From Cryptomeria japonica (taxonomy: Eukaryota > Streptophyta > Pinopsida > Cupressales > Cupressaceae): a stretch of 64,000 nt of DNA. Each line of letters begins with the position of its first letter. Positions within the stretch are counted from its first letter, which is position 1. The notes beneath the pieces are model-generated. The model searched no databases, was not told where the DNA came from, and worked only from the letters and a program-made list of their open reading frames with translations. The stretch lies in NCBI RefSeq assembly GCF_030272615.1, contig NC_081414.1:825186896-825250895 (forward strand). The letters are read 5' to 3'. Made by a program: the position numbers and the translations under genes. This document shows positions 11,266-22,015 of this stretch, in pieces.

Positions 11266-12639
11266 CTATGTGTAAAACCTGTGAAGGTGCATGCTGTTGA
11301 TAGGATCCTCAAAAGGTTCACCTTTTGTAGTTGAAAGCTGATATGCACCAGATCCATATGCTGCTGTAATGATGTAAGGACCAAGCCAATTTGGTTCGAA
11401 CTTGCCCTTCTTCTCTCTGTCTTGTTGATTTTTAGGATTTTCTTTGAGAACTAAGTCACCTACCTCAAATGTGCGAGGCTTGACTTTGTGATTGTAGCTG
11501 CGACTCATTCGTTGTTGGTAAGCCTTGAGATGATTAAAAGCAATTTGTCTTCATTCATCCAATAGTTCCAGCTCTTGTAAGCGAGAGACCCTATAGTCTT
11601 CATCACTGATGACGTTTTGCAAAGAAACCCATAAAAAGGGTAGCTCGACCTCAATAGGCAATATAGCTTCAGCGCCATAGATAAGTGAATAGGGTGTAGC
11701 TCTTGTAGGTGTGCGGACACTTGTGCGGTAGGCCCAAAGTGTAGGATTAAGTTGGATATGCCAATTAAGACCAGCATCGTCGACTGTCTTCTTTAGGATT
11801 TTAAGGATTGTTTTGTTAGACACCTCAGCTTGGCCATTACCTTGGGGGTAGTATGGTGTGGAGAAACGATGGGAGATATGGAAGCGGTCACAGAGTTCGC
11901 GAACATCCTAATTTTTGAAGGGACGTCTGTTATTGGTGATAATGGAAATAGGAATACCGTATCGACAAATGATATAGTTGAGGATGAATGTAGCAATCTG
12001 TTTTCCAGTAACTTGTGTGAGAGGCACGACTTCAATCCATTTTGTAAAATACTCTGTGGCAGTGATAATGAATTTATGACCATTGGAAGAAGGAGGGTGA
12101 ATCTTGCCTATGAGATCGAGTCCCCACTGACAAAAGGGCCAAGGAGACGCAAGTGGTTGAAGTTCTTGTGCTGGTGCATGTATGAGATCTCCATGAATTT
12201 GACATTGCTTACATTTCTTGACAAATTGATATGAGTCTTTCTCCATATTGGGCCAGTAATATCTAGTCCTGATGAGTTTCTTGGCCAAGGTAGGACCACT
12301 AGCATGTGGACCACATATTCCTTCATGCACTTCCCGTAACGCAATCTGAGCTTCGTCACTTTCTAAACATCTAAGAAGAGTTCCATCTAGACCTCGCCAG
12401 TATAGGATATCAGCTAAAATGACATATCGAGAGGATTGGCGAATGAAAGTGCGACGTTGGTTATTTGATAGATCAGGAGGTAAAGTATTGTCTCATAGGT
12501 ATGTGAAAATGGAACCATATAACTGGGATTCGAGACCAACAACACATATTATCTCAGTAGGCATGATCTCATATGAAGGGACCAAAAGGTTATCCACCAA
12601 GAACTCATAGCGGGTCTCGTTTGGAGATAAATCAATCAG
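11266..12639 (-). pseudogene. Element A integrase
   Basis: Read on the minus strand, the N-terminal part has an HHCC zinc site (HEGICGPHASG then CKQCQIHGD). The core follows with WGLDLIGKI (first Asp), IITNNRRPF (second Asp replaced by Asn, codon about 11932-11934) and GQAEVSNKT (Glu present). The C-terminal domain holds the GPY/F-like NWLGPYIIT and ends HLHRFYT at the TAA/TAG near 11266. Stops near 11905, 11548 and 12480 break the frame. The lost second Asp alone would abolish strand transfer, so this copy could move only with help. Confidence 0.88.
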
Positions 12640-13173
12640 TGAAGCAATTGTAGCCATGGCATCTGCGGCGCGATTCTACTCTCTTGGTATCTGCTCAAAG
12701 TCTACCTTTGTGAAGTGCTGTTTCAGATCATCCACCATTTGTTTATAAGGCATTAACTTTTCATCTTTTGTTTCATAATCACCAGTTGCTTAACAGATAA
12801 CAAGTTGGGAGTCCCCAAAAACACGAAGTTCCCGGATCTTCCATTGAACTGCAATTCGTAATCCTGTTGTTAATGCCTCATATTCCGCTATATTGTTAGT
12901 GCAAAGAAATGATAAGCGGTATGATTTCGATATAGAATCCCGTTGAGGAGTTATAAAGAGGATGCCAGCTCCTGCCCCATGCTGTTTATATGAGCCGTCA
13001 AAGTATAGTTGCCATGGCTTTGCATGTGACATTGTCAAAATGGATTCATTTGGAAATTCTGAACTTAGAGGAACATCATCTATCATGGGAGCATTTGCTA
13101 ATTGATCTGCAATGGCTTGTCCTTTTATTGCTTTTTTGTCCACATACTCGATGTCAAATTCACTCAGTATCAT
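12640..13173 (-). pseudogene. Element A archaeal-type RNase H (aRH)
   Basis: This is a second RNase H domain after the retroviral one, diagnostic of the Tat lineage. Motifs on the minus strand are LYFDGSYKQHGAGAG (Asp), TNNIAEYEALTTGL (Glu), FGDSQLVI (Asp), then after a stop near 12790 a tail with NRAADAMATIAS (final Asp, about 12640-12680). It is preceded by the link FDIEYVDKKAIKGQAIADQL. The D-E-D-D set is complete but split by the stop. Confidence 0.88.
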
Positions 13174-13647
13174 TACCCATTTGGCCAGTCACCCAGTAAG
13201 TGTTGCCTTATCGAGAAGGTATTTCAATGGATCTATCCTTGCAACTAACTTTGTTTTATGAGTAAGCATGTAATGTCGTAATTTTTGTGAAGCAAAGACC
13301 ACAACGAGGCATGTGCGCTCAATTGGTGTGTAGTTTAGCTCATATCCCACTAGTGTGCGACTAATATAATATACTGCTTTTTCCTTGCCTTCAGTAATTT
13401 TTTGCACTAAGAGTGCCCCTAATGCTGTTGGAGTAGCTGAAATGTATAATAACAATGGTTGATCTGGAACTGGTGGCATCAAAACTGGCGGATTTAGAAG
13501 ATAATCTTTGAGCATCTGGAAAGCCTGTTGACAGTTGTCATCCCATTTGAATTTGATGTTTTTATGTAGCAGGTGCTGAAAAGGATTACACTTATCTGCC
13601 AGTTGTGCTATGAATCTTCGGATGGACTGGAGTCTGCCTTGTAAGGA
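13174..13647 (-). pseudogene. Element A retroviral-type RNase H
   Basis: The minus-strand frame 13189-13515 begins within a conserved connection (FQMLKDYLLNPPVLMPP) and carries LLLYISATPTALGALLVQ, AVYYISRTLVGYELNYTPIE and HYMLTHKTKLVARIDPLKYL. This is the usual gypsy RNase H that degrades the RNA strand. The first catalytic Asp position reads as Ile-Ser (YISATP), which is common in the Tat lineage, where the second RNase H is thought to compensate. A stop separates it from aRH. Confidence 0.82.
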
Positions 13648-14406
13648 TCAAAGTTGACGGATATTTCTTGGTGGTTGCATTTCCAAGATAGCTTTGACTT
13701 TTGCTGGATCCGCTTCAATTCCTCTTTTGGATACAATGAATCCTAGGAGCTTCCCAGAGGTTACTCCAAAGACACATTTCTTAGGGTTTAATCTTACTTT
13801 GTATTTTTCCAACCGATCAAAGGCAACTGAAAGTATGTCCAAATGTGTATTTTTGTCTATTGATTTGACCAAGAGGTCGTCAACATAATCTTCCACAGTT
13901 ACATGCATGAGATCATGAAAGATAGTAGTCATGGCTCTTTGATATGTAGCACCTACATTCTTTAGCCCGAAAGGCATGGCATTCCAGTAGAAAGTTCCCC
14001 ACGGACAAGTAAATGATGTTTTGTGTTGATCCTCGGGTGCAATCCTTATCTGATTATAACCAGAGAATCCATCCATCAATGATAACATTTCATGACCTGC
14101 TGTGAGATCAACAATCAAGTCAATGTTTGGTAATGGGAAGTCATCCTTTGGACAAGCTTTGTTAATGTCTCTGAAATCTGTGCAAATTCTGATGCTGCGG
14201 TCTGGTTTACTAACAGGTACCAAGTTGGAGATCCATTCAGGATAATCAATTGGGCATATGAATCCGACATCGAGTAATTTCTCAAGTTCTGCTTTGACTA
14301 GTAATGCCACTTGTGGATGCATTTTTCTTAATTTCTGTTTTATTGGTTTTGCCCCCGGTTTGACTGTCAGATGATGCATTACCAAATCCGGATCCAATCC
14401 AGGCAT
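13648..14406 (-). pseudogene. Element A reverse transcriptase
   Basis: The minus strand is open for 252 codons. Motifs in order: LRKMHPQVALLVKAELEKLL, FICPIDYPEWISNLVPV, IRICTDFRDINKACPKDDFP, LSLMDGFSGYNQIRI, MPFGLKNVGATYQRAM, and the active site YVDD at 13876-13887, then KCVFGVTSGKLLGFIVS. This matches Tat/Ogre RT closely. The frame ends at a TGA in RQL-stop-SLQG, where element B has Arg, so a CGA-to-TGA change is likely. The upstream stop at about 14407-14418 separates it from the linker frame. Confidence 0.92.
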
Positions 14407-14418
14407 ATCAGCATATGA

Positions 14419-15741
14419 CTAGGCGAAGTTGATTTGTCGCTTTTTGAAGAAACTTATGAATTTTGACCTTTCAGACTCTGTCAATGATTGAGCTAGGAAT
14501 ATGTTGTGTGGAACCTCTTCTGTACCGATGTTTGTTTTGATAGTCTCCTCTACCAACATGGATGATTTTTCCTCATATGATGCTGGGAGAATGTCGAGCC
14601 TTCCATCTTTGGGCACCTCAGAAAGGTTTTCACCCTCAGATACATCCTTTCTTTTTACTTTTTTGGGGTCAGATAGCGCCACAATGTGGTTTTCACCATA
14701 AGACCCTTGATTTGTTCTTATTTTCACATTTTTGCTACTGGAAGGTCCGACACCCTCACCAAAATATGCCACGCTATTGAGTTCTATGGTGTATCCCACT
14801 TTATGATCTCCAAGGGGAAGATCATCTCGTATCCCTAGATAGTCAATAAAAGCTTCATCGTTTTGAAATGTATCCAACTGTGCAGGTCCTTCATGATCCC
14901 AGTCAATGAGTTGGTGGTGAACAAGGGGAAGGCCGTTAATGTCTTCGAAGTTTGCGGGGCTAAGAGTGAAGATGTGGTTATATTCGGGTATGTCAAGGTA
15001 ATTATCGAGGTCATCGATGGCACTCTCCTCATCAATCTCGATCATGAGCGAATCCAAATTATCATCACTAGTAGCGCATTCCGGAATAGGTGTTCTCATC
15101 CTATGTGATTTCAACCTAGAACCTTGAGACAAGGACTGTGTAGACTCCTCATGGGTTGTTTCTTGACCAACTCTGAATTTGTTATAAAACTCCTCCTCTT
15201 CTGTGGGTTCACCTGGCTCTCTGAATGTCTCGGTGAGCTCGTAGTCACTGGAAGACTTGTCGGAACCCCATTCCCATTCATTGGAATCTGTGGAATAGCG
15301 ATTCTCTTGTTGAATTTTGGCAGCTTTGATTTGTAAGGCTTCTTCTGTCCTTTGGGTGTGGACCTTGGAAGTTAAGAAACTAAGTCCTTTTGAGCGTTCC
15401 TTCTTGAAAGTCAATTCAGGTTGCAAAGGTTCAATGATGCCTTCCTTTCGTAATCCCAGAGGGCTTTTTCCATCATACCCGAATTTTTGTAGAATTTTGA
15501 AACCTTTGCCATATTTCTCACATGGTAGACTAATGTGATCTTGTGTTTCCTCTTCGTTGTCCCTGAAAAGCATTTGGTATAAATCTTCCTCTTCTAGTTC
15601 ACCCCATCTGTGAAAGGTAGTAGGGTCCCATTTGAGCGTCATGATGGAGATTTGCTTGTTAGGATGTGGTCTTCCATATTCTTTTGGGGAACTCATGACT
15701 TGTCTTAAGTACATGGTCTGATTAAAAGTATATTCCCCCAT
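14419..15741 (-). CDS. Element A protease-RT linker with G-patch-like motif
   Basis: An open frame of 440 codons forms the part of the polyprotein between protease and RT. Residues 75-122 (about 15375-15519) contain KYGKGFKILQKFGYDGK, LGLRKEGIIEPL and a later SKGLSF, the Gly spacing of a G-patch. The rest is acidic and low-complexity (for example EEDLYQMLFRDNEEE). The C-terminus has the conserved lead-in IFLAQSLTESERSKFISFF seen before RT in element B. The ATG at 15741 is just the first in the frame; the true reading frame comes from the protease through a stop at about 15742-15750. G-patches bind RNA or helicases in other proteins and are known after betaretroviral proteases. Confidence 0.8.
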   Translation of the reverse strand: MGEYTFNQTMYLRQVMSSPKEYGRPHPNKQISIMTLKWDPTTFHRWGELEEEDLYQMLFRDNEEETQDHISLPCEKYGKGFKILQKFGYDGKSPLGLRKEGIIEPLQPELTFKKERSKGLSFLTSKVHTQRTEEALQIKAAKIQQENRYSTDSNEWEWGSDKSSSDYELTETFREPGEPTEEEEFYNKFRVGQETTHEESTQSLSQGSRLKSHRMRTPIPECATSDDNLDSLMIEIDEESAIDDLDNYLDIPEYNHIFTLSPANFEDINGLPLVHHQLIDWDHEGPAQLDTFQNDEAFIDYLGIRDDLPLGDHKVGYTIELNSVAYFGEGVGPSSSKNVKIRTNQGSYGENHIVALSDPKKVKRKDVSEGENLSEVPKDGRLDILPASYEEKSSMLVEETIKTNIGTEEVPHNIFLAQSLTESERSKFISFFKKRQINFA

Positions 15742-15750
15742 GCCTTTGTC

Positions 15751-16560
15751 CTAAAACTTGTCTTTAAGCTCACCTTGTTTTGATGTCGAAGGTTTTAATG
15801 ACTCAGGATCAATGTATGCCGACGAAGGAACAGCCTCCCGATTACTAGGAATGATGGTCTCCGTCTTAGATTTCAGGTTATTGCAATATATGAATGGATT
15901 AGGATCACCGTTAACTGTTACTTCCACTCCATTATGAGGAAACTTAATGCATTGGTGATATGTGGATGGGACTGCCCTCATTTCATGAATCCAAGGACGT
16001 CCTAGCAATATGTTATAAGTGAGATTTAAATCCAAGACTTGATAGACCACATCCTTTGTAACTGGCCCAACTCTGAGAGGTAAGATGACTGTACCCTTGG
16101 ATGAACGCTCTTCATCATCATATGCCTTAATGGTGATCTTGTTTGTAGAATTCACAGCTTTATCAGAATATCCCAATTGTGTGATAGTGCTTAATGTGCA
16201 AATGTTTAGACCTGCTCCTCCATCTATCAGGACTCATTTTATTTGATGTTTGTGTATGAAGGCTTCAATGTGTAATGGCGCATTATGCGGCTGACTTACA
16301 GAGGCGTCATCGGCTTCTGTGAATGTAAGGGAGTGTGGAATGGAAAGGTATCCCACCATGGCTTGAAACTGGTCCACATTTAGATCAGGAGGAACAACAG
16401 TATCTCTCAAGATTTTGTCAAGAATGGCTTTATGTGCGGGAGATATGCGTAATAGTTCAAGGATTGAAATGAGCGCGGGTGTCTTCCCTAGTTGTTCTAC
16501 AAGGTCATACTCAGGTTTGGTTGATGAGGAGGCTGTGTTTTTAGTTGGAGCACCTTGCAA
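15751..16560 (-). pseudogene. Element A aspartic protease
   Basis: The minus-strand upstream half (16234-16560) holds the conserved lead YDLVEQLGKTPALIS and LHIEAFIHKHQIK. A stop follows, then VLIDGGAGLNIC with the protease motif (Asp-Gly-Gly in place of Asp-Ser/Thr-Gly), and ITIKAYDDE, ILLGRPWIHEM and VPSTYHQCIKFP. The latter is the flap and hydrophobic-Gly-Arg region typical of Tat/Ogre proteases. The stop immediately before the active site would prevent translation. Confidence 0.85.
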
Positions 16561-17067
16561 AGTGATTTTGCCTCGACGGGTTGTAACATGACATTCAGAG
16601 GTAGGTTCGGAAGAAGATCCAACACCTTTTAGGACAATCCTGGGTCTCTAAGTAGAATTCTCAGACGCTTTGTCCTTGATGATAATGGTAGAGACATAAT
16701 TGTCCATTGAAATGTGATTAATAGTTGAATCATAATTGTAAGATGCTCTGGTATAGTTGGTTTGATCCTCTGTGACTTTAGCTTTTCCCTTGTCATGTTT
16801 TGGGAATGGTTCCTTGAACATCTCATGTTCTTGATTAGACGAATGTCCCTCAATCTCAATATCACCTCTATCAATGATATCCTGTATGATGTTCTTCAGT
16901 CGATGAAAATTTCCTGTCTTATGACCTTTGCTCTTATGAAATTCACAATACTCATCATCATTCCACCAATTTGGTTGAACCTTTGGTTCATATGGAGGAA
17001 AATCTGGAATAGTGATTACCTTGTTTGCCACAAGCTTCTTAAAAACCGACTCAAGTGGTTCTCCCAA
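16561..17067 (-). pseudogene. Element A nucleocapsid-like region with a damaged CHHC finger
   Basis: The frame 16648-17067 contains NDDEYCEFHKSKGHKTGNF followed by LKNIIQDIIDRGDIEI. Element B has the same segment with an intact Cys-x2-His-x4-His-x4-Cys set. In A the final Cys is Phe, so zinc binding is probably lost. A conserved FPKHDKGK motif follows. A stop at about 16648 separates it from the protease lead. Confidence 0.8.
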
Positions 17068-17082
17068 TGGAGTGTACTTCCT

Positions 17083-18791
17083 TCATGATCTGGAAGTTGT
17101 TTGAGTATTCACTTGATTGTTTGTAGAACTTGATCCAGAAAAAATGAATTTGGGTTGCATTGTATTGGCATCAACAACACCATCATTGATTGTGTTCTTG
17201 TTTTTATTCCAAAATCTTGGCTTGTCTTTTCCTTTAAAGTCATCTTTGTTTTCCTTGAGTATTTTAATGACTCCTTGTTCAATTAGGACCTTTTCTGTCG
17301 CTAAGCCTTTTTCAATGACGTCCTTGAAGGTGGACAAACAAGCTTTCCTTAAGTCATAACCAATCTCTTTGTTAACATTTTGGGTGAACATTTCTACCAT
17401 TTGTTTTTGTGGAATTTCACAAGAGCATCTGCTGGCTAGATTTCTCCATCTTTGTAAAAATGATGCAAAAGATTCTCCCTCTTTTTGCTTAGTATTGCAC
17501 AAAGTAGTGATTGATATGTCTGTCTCTATGTTGTAGGAGAAATGTTGAATAAATGCCTCTACTAAGTCACCCCATGACTTAATTCCAAGTGGAAGTTGGG
17601 AGAACCATTCCATAGCTTGATCACCTAAGCTTTGTGGGAATAATCTCATCAAATATGTCTCTTCTACTACTACCTCAATGCAAGCTATGAAAAATTGTCT
17701 TATGTGTGCCTTAGGATCCCCTTTTCCTCTATACTTATCAAATTTAGGCATCACAAAGTGTGTAGGAAAAGGAGGCATTGGAATGCTCTTATCAAATGGA
17801 TAAGGACATATGTCTCTCATTGTGTATGTTGGCTTTAGTGTATTTATGTCCTCCATTTTCTTTTGTAAGTCCCTGATTTGTTGTTCCAAACTGCTCTTAG
17901 GTGGAGATCGACTTCTTGGACCATATCCTGTGTTTGATGTACCCATTGGAGGAGGAGCAAGTTGCATATATGGATGATATTGATCATACACATGTTCATA
18001 TGGAGGAGGTCTGTAATGATGCTGCATATGTGGACCACTTGGTATAGATTCATGTTGAGGAATACCATATCTATTTTGTGCATGTATACCATATTCTACA
18101 TGCATGTCATGTTCCATTGTGTTGCCCCCAAATTTGACATGAGGTTTCCTTGTGTCCAAATTTTGAGCATGCCTTTGAACATCCCATTGCTTTGGTGGTT
18201 GATCCTTAGCATTGATATGTGATTGAGCATATTTTTCTCCATAAGACTTCCATAATGGTCTGCGAAGGTGAGTTTAATATGTTTGACCATGTGTATGTGG
18301 GACCTCTGGTTTTTGAAGCAAAGCTGATGGTGATTCAGGTACCATATGTGGTCCTCTATTTCCTCCACTATTAGGTCTCCTTTGATCCATATTGGAGTGA
18401 GGTTGTTGCAAAGGTCTATGTTCCATTATTTGAGACATGTCAAAATCATGAGGCATCTTGGCTCCACTTTGTGCCATCATTTGTAAGAACTATTTTCTAT
18501 CCCTCCTCATTATTTCCTCAACCAATCGATTGAAATGGGATTCATAATGGATTCTTTCACATCTGCTAAATGTACTGAAAAGTTGTCCACATTGTCATTG
18601 TGTTTAGCATTGTTGTTTATAGTGTCCATGTTCTCAACATTTGGAATGTTTCTATAGACATCCATGTCAGGTAATGCAGTATGATCAGAATTGAAAAAGA
18701 TCTCATTGTCATACTCATAAGAACTCATGTTTGCCGACTCTTGAGCCTCTTTAGTTTCTCTCCTAGATGTTTGAAGACGGGTTTCAACCAT
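17083..18791 (-). pseudogene. Element A gag
   Basis: The start is MVETRLQTSRRE at 18791, matching element B's start MVATRSQKK. Stops at about 18510 and 18271 and a frameshift split the N-terminal, Asn/His/Met/Pro-rich part. The intact 358-codon tail (17083-18159) contains the retrotransposon gag domain: FVMPKFDKYRGKGDPKAHIR, AMEWFSQLPLG, SWGDLVEAFIQHFSYNI, LCNTKQKEGESFASFLQRW and further helices. It forms the capsid-like particle. The C-terminal Ser/Thr-rich end stops just short of the nucleocapsid-like region. Confidence 0.88.
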
Positions 18792-19269
18792 GAACTAGGT
18801 ATTGACCAAGATGTGAGAGACTAGATGAAAAATGGAAAGAGTATGGAAGACCAAGAGTTGGATGGAATGTAAATGAATCTGAAGTGTACTTGCAATGCCC
18901 AAAGTGTAAGACCAAGTATGTATGTAGTAGAGTAGGTGTGACTTCCAAAGAGAGGATAGTTTCTCTTGATGAGGTAAGTTGACCTTGACTCTAAGTAAAA
19001 CCAAATGAGACCCAAAGGTAAGAAACCTTGATAAGGGACCACTTAGCAAAGTGTTGTTGTATGTAGTGTTTTGACAAAGTATGATGAGGACAAGCAAGTG
19101 ACCTTTTGACTCAAGTTTAGACAATTGTGAATGTAATGAGATGTAAAGCAATGATGGAATTTGTGAGACCCAAAGACAGGTTGAATGCTAAATGAAACCC
19201 TGGAGAAATGACCTAGGAAGCTCAAGAATTTCAAAACTGACTGTGTTTGTTTGCTGGACTGTAACCATT

Positions 19270-19600
19270 TTTTCAATTCTGGACATAGACGCGCCTGTAT
19301 ACTTCACAGATGCAGTTTCCCAACACAGACGCTGCTTTGTTTAACACAAACGTGCTCTGAGATTTTTTGTTTGTGTTTGCTGGACTATAATAGTTTTTCA
19401 ATTCTGGACATAGATGTGCCTGTATACTTCACAGACGCGGTTTCCCAACACAGACGCGCTTCTGAGATTTTTTGTTTGCCAAATGCAATGTTGACTGTTG
19501 GAACACAGACGCGATTCTGTCCTTCACAGATGCGGCTAGACAACACAGACGCTATTATGCCCGACACAGACGCGTTTCTGCAAATTTTGTGCAATTTTTC
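19270..19600. repeat. Array of about 11 units with CACAGACGCG core
   Basis: Units of 17-24 bp have the core CACAGACGCG on the plus strand, interrupted by a duplicated longer block (about 19250-19345 and 19377-19465, both with TTTTTCAATTCTGGACATAG). It has the same core as the 20805-21035 array. Confidence 0.8.
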
Positions 19601-19851
19601 CAATCTGTGAAGTTGTTTTGTTGTGACCCAATCTGACTGTTTGACTATTTTTCATGACAAGAGGACACAATGTTGATGAAGACCCAATGTTTGCAAGTGT
19701 TTAGACTCAAAATGACTCCAAGAAAAGTGTGTTGTTTGATGTAAAAATGTTTTGCATACACTTGAAGACACAAAAGACACAATGTTTTGCTATTTGGTCT
19801 TGAATGTTTTGAATGTTTAACATAAGTCAAGCACAATTCTTATGGCTGACC

Positions 19852-20420
19852 AAGACAATAGTTGTTGATCCAACATGGGGTTTTACCCCCGAGGCTATGC
19901 TATTCAGAGTGGATACTTAGATGCTTGACCTCACTGGCTCCACCCTCGGCACTCACTTCTCGGGTCAGCCAAGCATCAGTCCCCATGAAAACTCTCCATG
20001 GCGAACTTTGTATCTCTACTAAGAACCGTATGTGTGTGGGCCGCTACCAGAGGTCCGACCTCCTGCCCCAACAACTAGAAGGATTTGGGCTTCTAAAACA
20101 AAAAGGTGCTAGTAAGAGCATCCGCTCATGTGGCCATACATGCGGCACTTTCAGCTCTGTAAATATAGAAGGCTCCCAACCGGTAGGGGTTACGCCCTAC
20201 AACTGATCAAATAAATTTGATCAAACGAGTTTATGGGGAGACATAGTGTCGGTATGAACTAATCAACACACGTTATTCGTAGTTTTCACCATGAATACAT
20301 TTATTTATAGTGGTTTGTAAGAAGATGGATTTTCTTTTGCTACCACTTGGGTCGTTCTCTTCTCACTAGTAGTCCTAATGACCACACGGGAAGACAGGCC
20401 CTCTAAAGATTAAACAAAAA
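19852..20420 (-). other. Conserved 5' leader block, element A
   Basis: The block is clearly alignable by eye with element B 36945-37515 although neighbouring leader sequence is not. Shared pieces include AGAGTGGATACTTAGATGCT, CAGCCAAGCATCA, AGAGGTCCGACCTCCTGC and TTGGGTCGTTC. GATGCTTG (19920-19927) can pair with CAAGCATC (19970-19977). It is non-coding in both elements, so it is probably an RNA-level signal. Confidence 0.7.
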
Positions 20421-20804
20421 GAGCCTATTGCTCAAGACACAAAAGACAATGATTCAATTTTAGTGCACCAATGGAAGTGTTTTCTAGTCTATGAAAATAA
20501 GGCACACAATAAAAATCCAAAAACCCTTGCCAAGGACCTGCACCAAAGATTTGTTAGTAGTTTGGGTTGTTTTCAAATGATCACCCCTTCCTGCAAGCAA
20601 ACAAGTTAGGTAAATTTTAAAACCCAAAAGACTTTGTGAAAATAGGGGCCTTCAACCAAACGATTTTGCTTCCAAGACAAGCTGCACCAATTTTGTTAGT
20701 TAGATCTGAAAATGTTAGTCCAAAAATAAACCAGATCTGAAACCCTAAATGCAAAATCCGAAAACTGAATCAATAAAACTTTAAAATTTTGAAACAGGTG
20801 ATAC

Positions 20805-21035
20805 ATAGACGCGATTACCCTCGACACAGATGCGACTCTGCGACACAAACGGGGTTCTGTGAGACACAGACGCGGATAAAAACCACAGATGCGCTTCCCA
20901 GACACAGACGCAGATAAAAATGACACAGACGCGTTTCCGTAACACAGACGCGCCTTTCGAAAACCTGCAAAATAAAATTTTGTCAAAAACACGGACACGA
21001 TTCCAGATGTCACAGACGCACCAGAAAATCAAAAA
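20805..21035. repeat. Array of about 10 degenerate 20-bp repeats (CACAGACGCG type)
   Basis: The units have an ACACAGACGCG core at intervals near 20 bp (for example about 20871, 20899, 20926 and 20941), right after the PBS in element sense. The core is the reverse complement of the array at 6960-7217. Confidence 0.82.
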
Positions 21036-21146
21036 CACGATCCGAAAGTATGCAGACGTGAAAATGTCGAAAATGTTGTCAAAAATGCCAGATCTGCAAC
21101 TTCAAACACAAAATCTACAACAAAAGGTTAAATGCAAAAGGGACAA

Positions 21147-21166
21147 GAGTCCCACCGGGCATGCCA
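21147..21166 (-). other. Element A primer-binding site
   Basis: On the minus strand TGGCATGCCCGGTGGGACTC begins three bases inside the 5' LTR. It starts with TGG, complementary to a tRNA CCA end, and the complement folds as a tRNA acceptor/T-arm end. The identical 20 bases are present in element B. I do not name the tRNA. Confidence 0.85.
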
Positions 21167-21169
21167 AAA

Positions 21170-22010
21170 TGTATATGGTGAAAATGGATAACAATAATAA
21201 CAATATTGAAAGGCTAAATGAATTCAACCACAAAACCCTAGCCTAACAATCAACAAAGATCCACCATAACATATGAAGATTACCTAAGACAATGCAAATC
21301 TCATGAAATCACAAAGATTATACCATCACATGTCCAATAGGGTTTTGCTCTCCATTCTTCCTATCTCCATTGATCTTGTTTGATATATTTTCTCTCAGAT
21401 TTTATGTGCACAAGAGCTCAACAAAGAACAGAATGTGGTTGCAAGTAGGATCGTAGTGTAGTCAATTGCATAAAAGATGATTAGCATGAATGATTAAGAT
21501 GATTGATTAGAATGCATAGAATGATTAGGATGAATGATTAGGGTGCATAGAATGATTAGGGTTTGATAATGAAGGAAGCATCTCCTTATATAGAAGACAC
21601 TATATGAAATGGAGGGATAAGATTGAGAGGTGTAAAAGGAGGTCGGCTATGATTAGAGGGTAGGTAAAAGAAATAATAAAATAATGAGAGGGGTAGGTAG
21701 TGTATGAATTAAGAGATGACTAACATGTGTCATGGGTAGAAAAGGCTAATGAATTAATTAAATAAATAAAGATTTATTTAATTAATAGAAGAAGTGGGAT
21801 CAATTAAATAAATAAGATATTTATTTAATTTAGGAAAAGGATAATTTAAATAAATAAATGTATTTATTTAAATGAGAAATAAGGCTAGAAGAGGATAAAT
21901 GAATTAATTAAATAAATAAGAATTTATTTAATTAATAGAAGAATTAGGATTAGATAATTAAATAAATAAAATATTTATTTAATTAGACTGGACAATTTTA
22001 GGTGTCTACA
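21170..22010 (-). repeat. Element A right LTR (5' LTR in element sense)
   Basis: It is a direct copy of 5600-6440, starting TGTATATGGTG and ending GTCTACA on the plus strand, with about 14 differences by eye. As the 5' LTR it would hold the promoter for minus-strand transcription. Confidence 0.95.
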
Positions 22011-22015
22011 ACATC
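22011..22015. repeat. Target-site duplication of element A, right copy
   Basis: ACATC, matching 5595-5599. Satellite sequence continues directly after it. Confidence 0.9.

Larger units (their letters stand above)
18792..21146 (-). other. Element A 5' leader (non-coding) containing three repeat or conserved blocks
   Basis: There is about 2.35 kb between PBS and gag with no credible ORF; the short frames seen are not shared with B in protein terms. It holds a 20-bp repeat array at 20805-21035, a second at 19270-19600, and a block conserved with element B at 19852-20420. Long leaders are usual for Tat/Ogre elements and may carry packaging or translation signals. Confidence 0.75.
5600..22010 (-). 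mobile_element. Ty3/gypsy Tat/Ogre-like element A, 16.4 kb with both LTRs
   Basis: Two 841-bp direct LTRs begin and end TG...CA, and the flanking ACATC occurs at 5595-5599 and 22011-22015. PBS and PPT are placed for minus-strand transcription. Internal order on the minus strand is leader, gag, CCHC region, protease, G-patch-like segment, RT, RNase H, archaeal-type RNase H, integrase, then a long 3' spacer with an antisense PMD pseudogene. The extra RNase H and large spacers are Tat/Ogre traits. By eye the LTRs differ at about 14 of 841 positions (1.7%), so the insertion is fairly recent. Stops throughout pol make the copy defective. Confidence 0.93.

Noticed and set aside
19862-20206. Plus-strand 114-codon ORF in the element A leader
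   Set aside because: The aligned block in element B does not preserve the frame; conservation is at RNA or DNA level.
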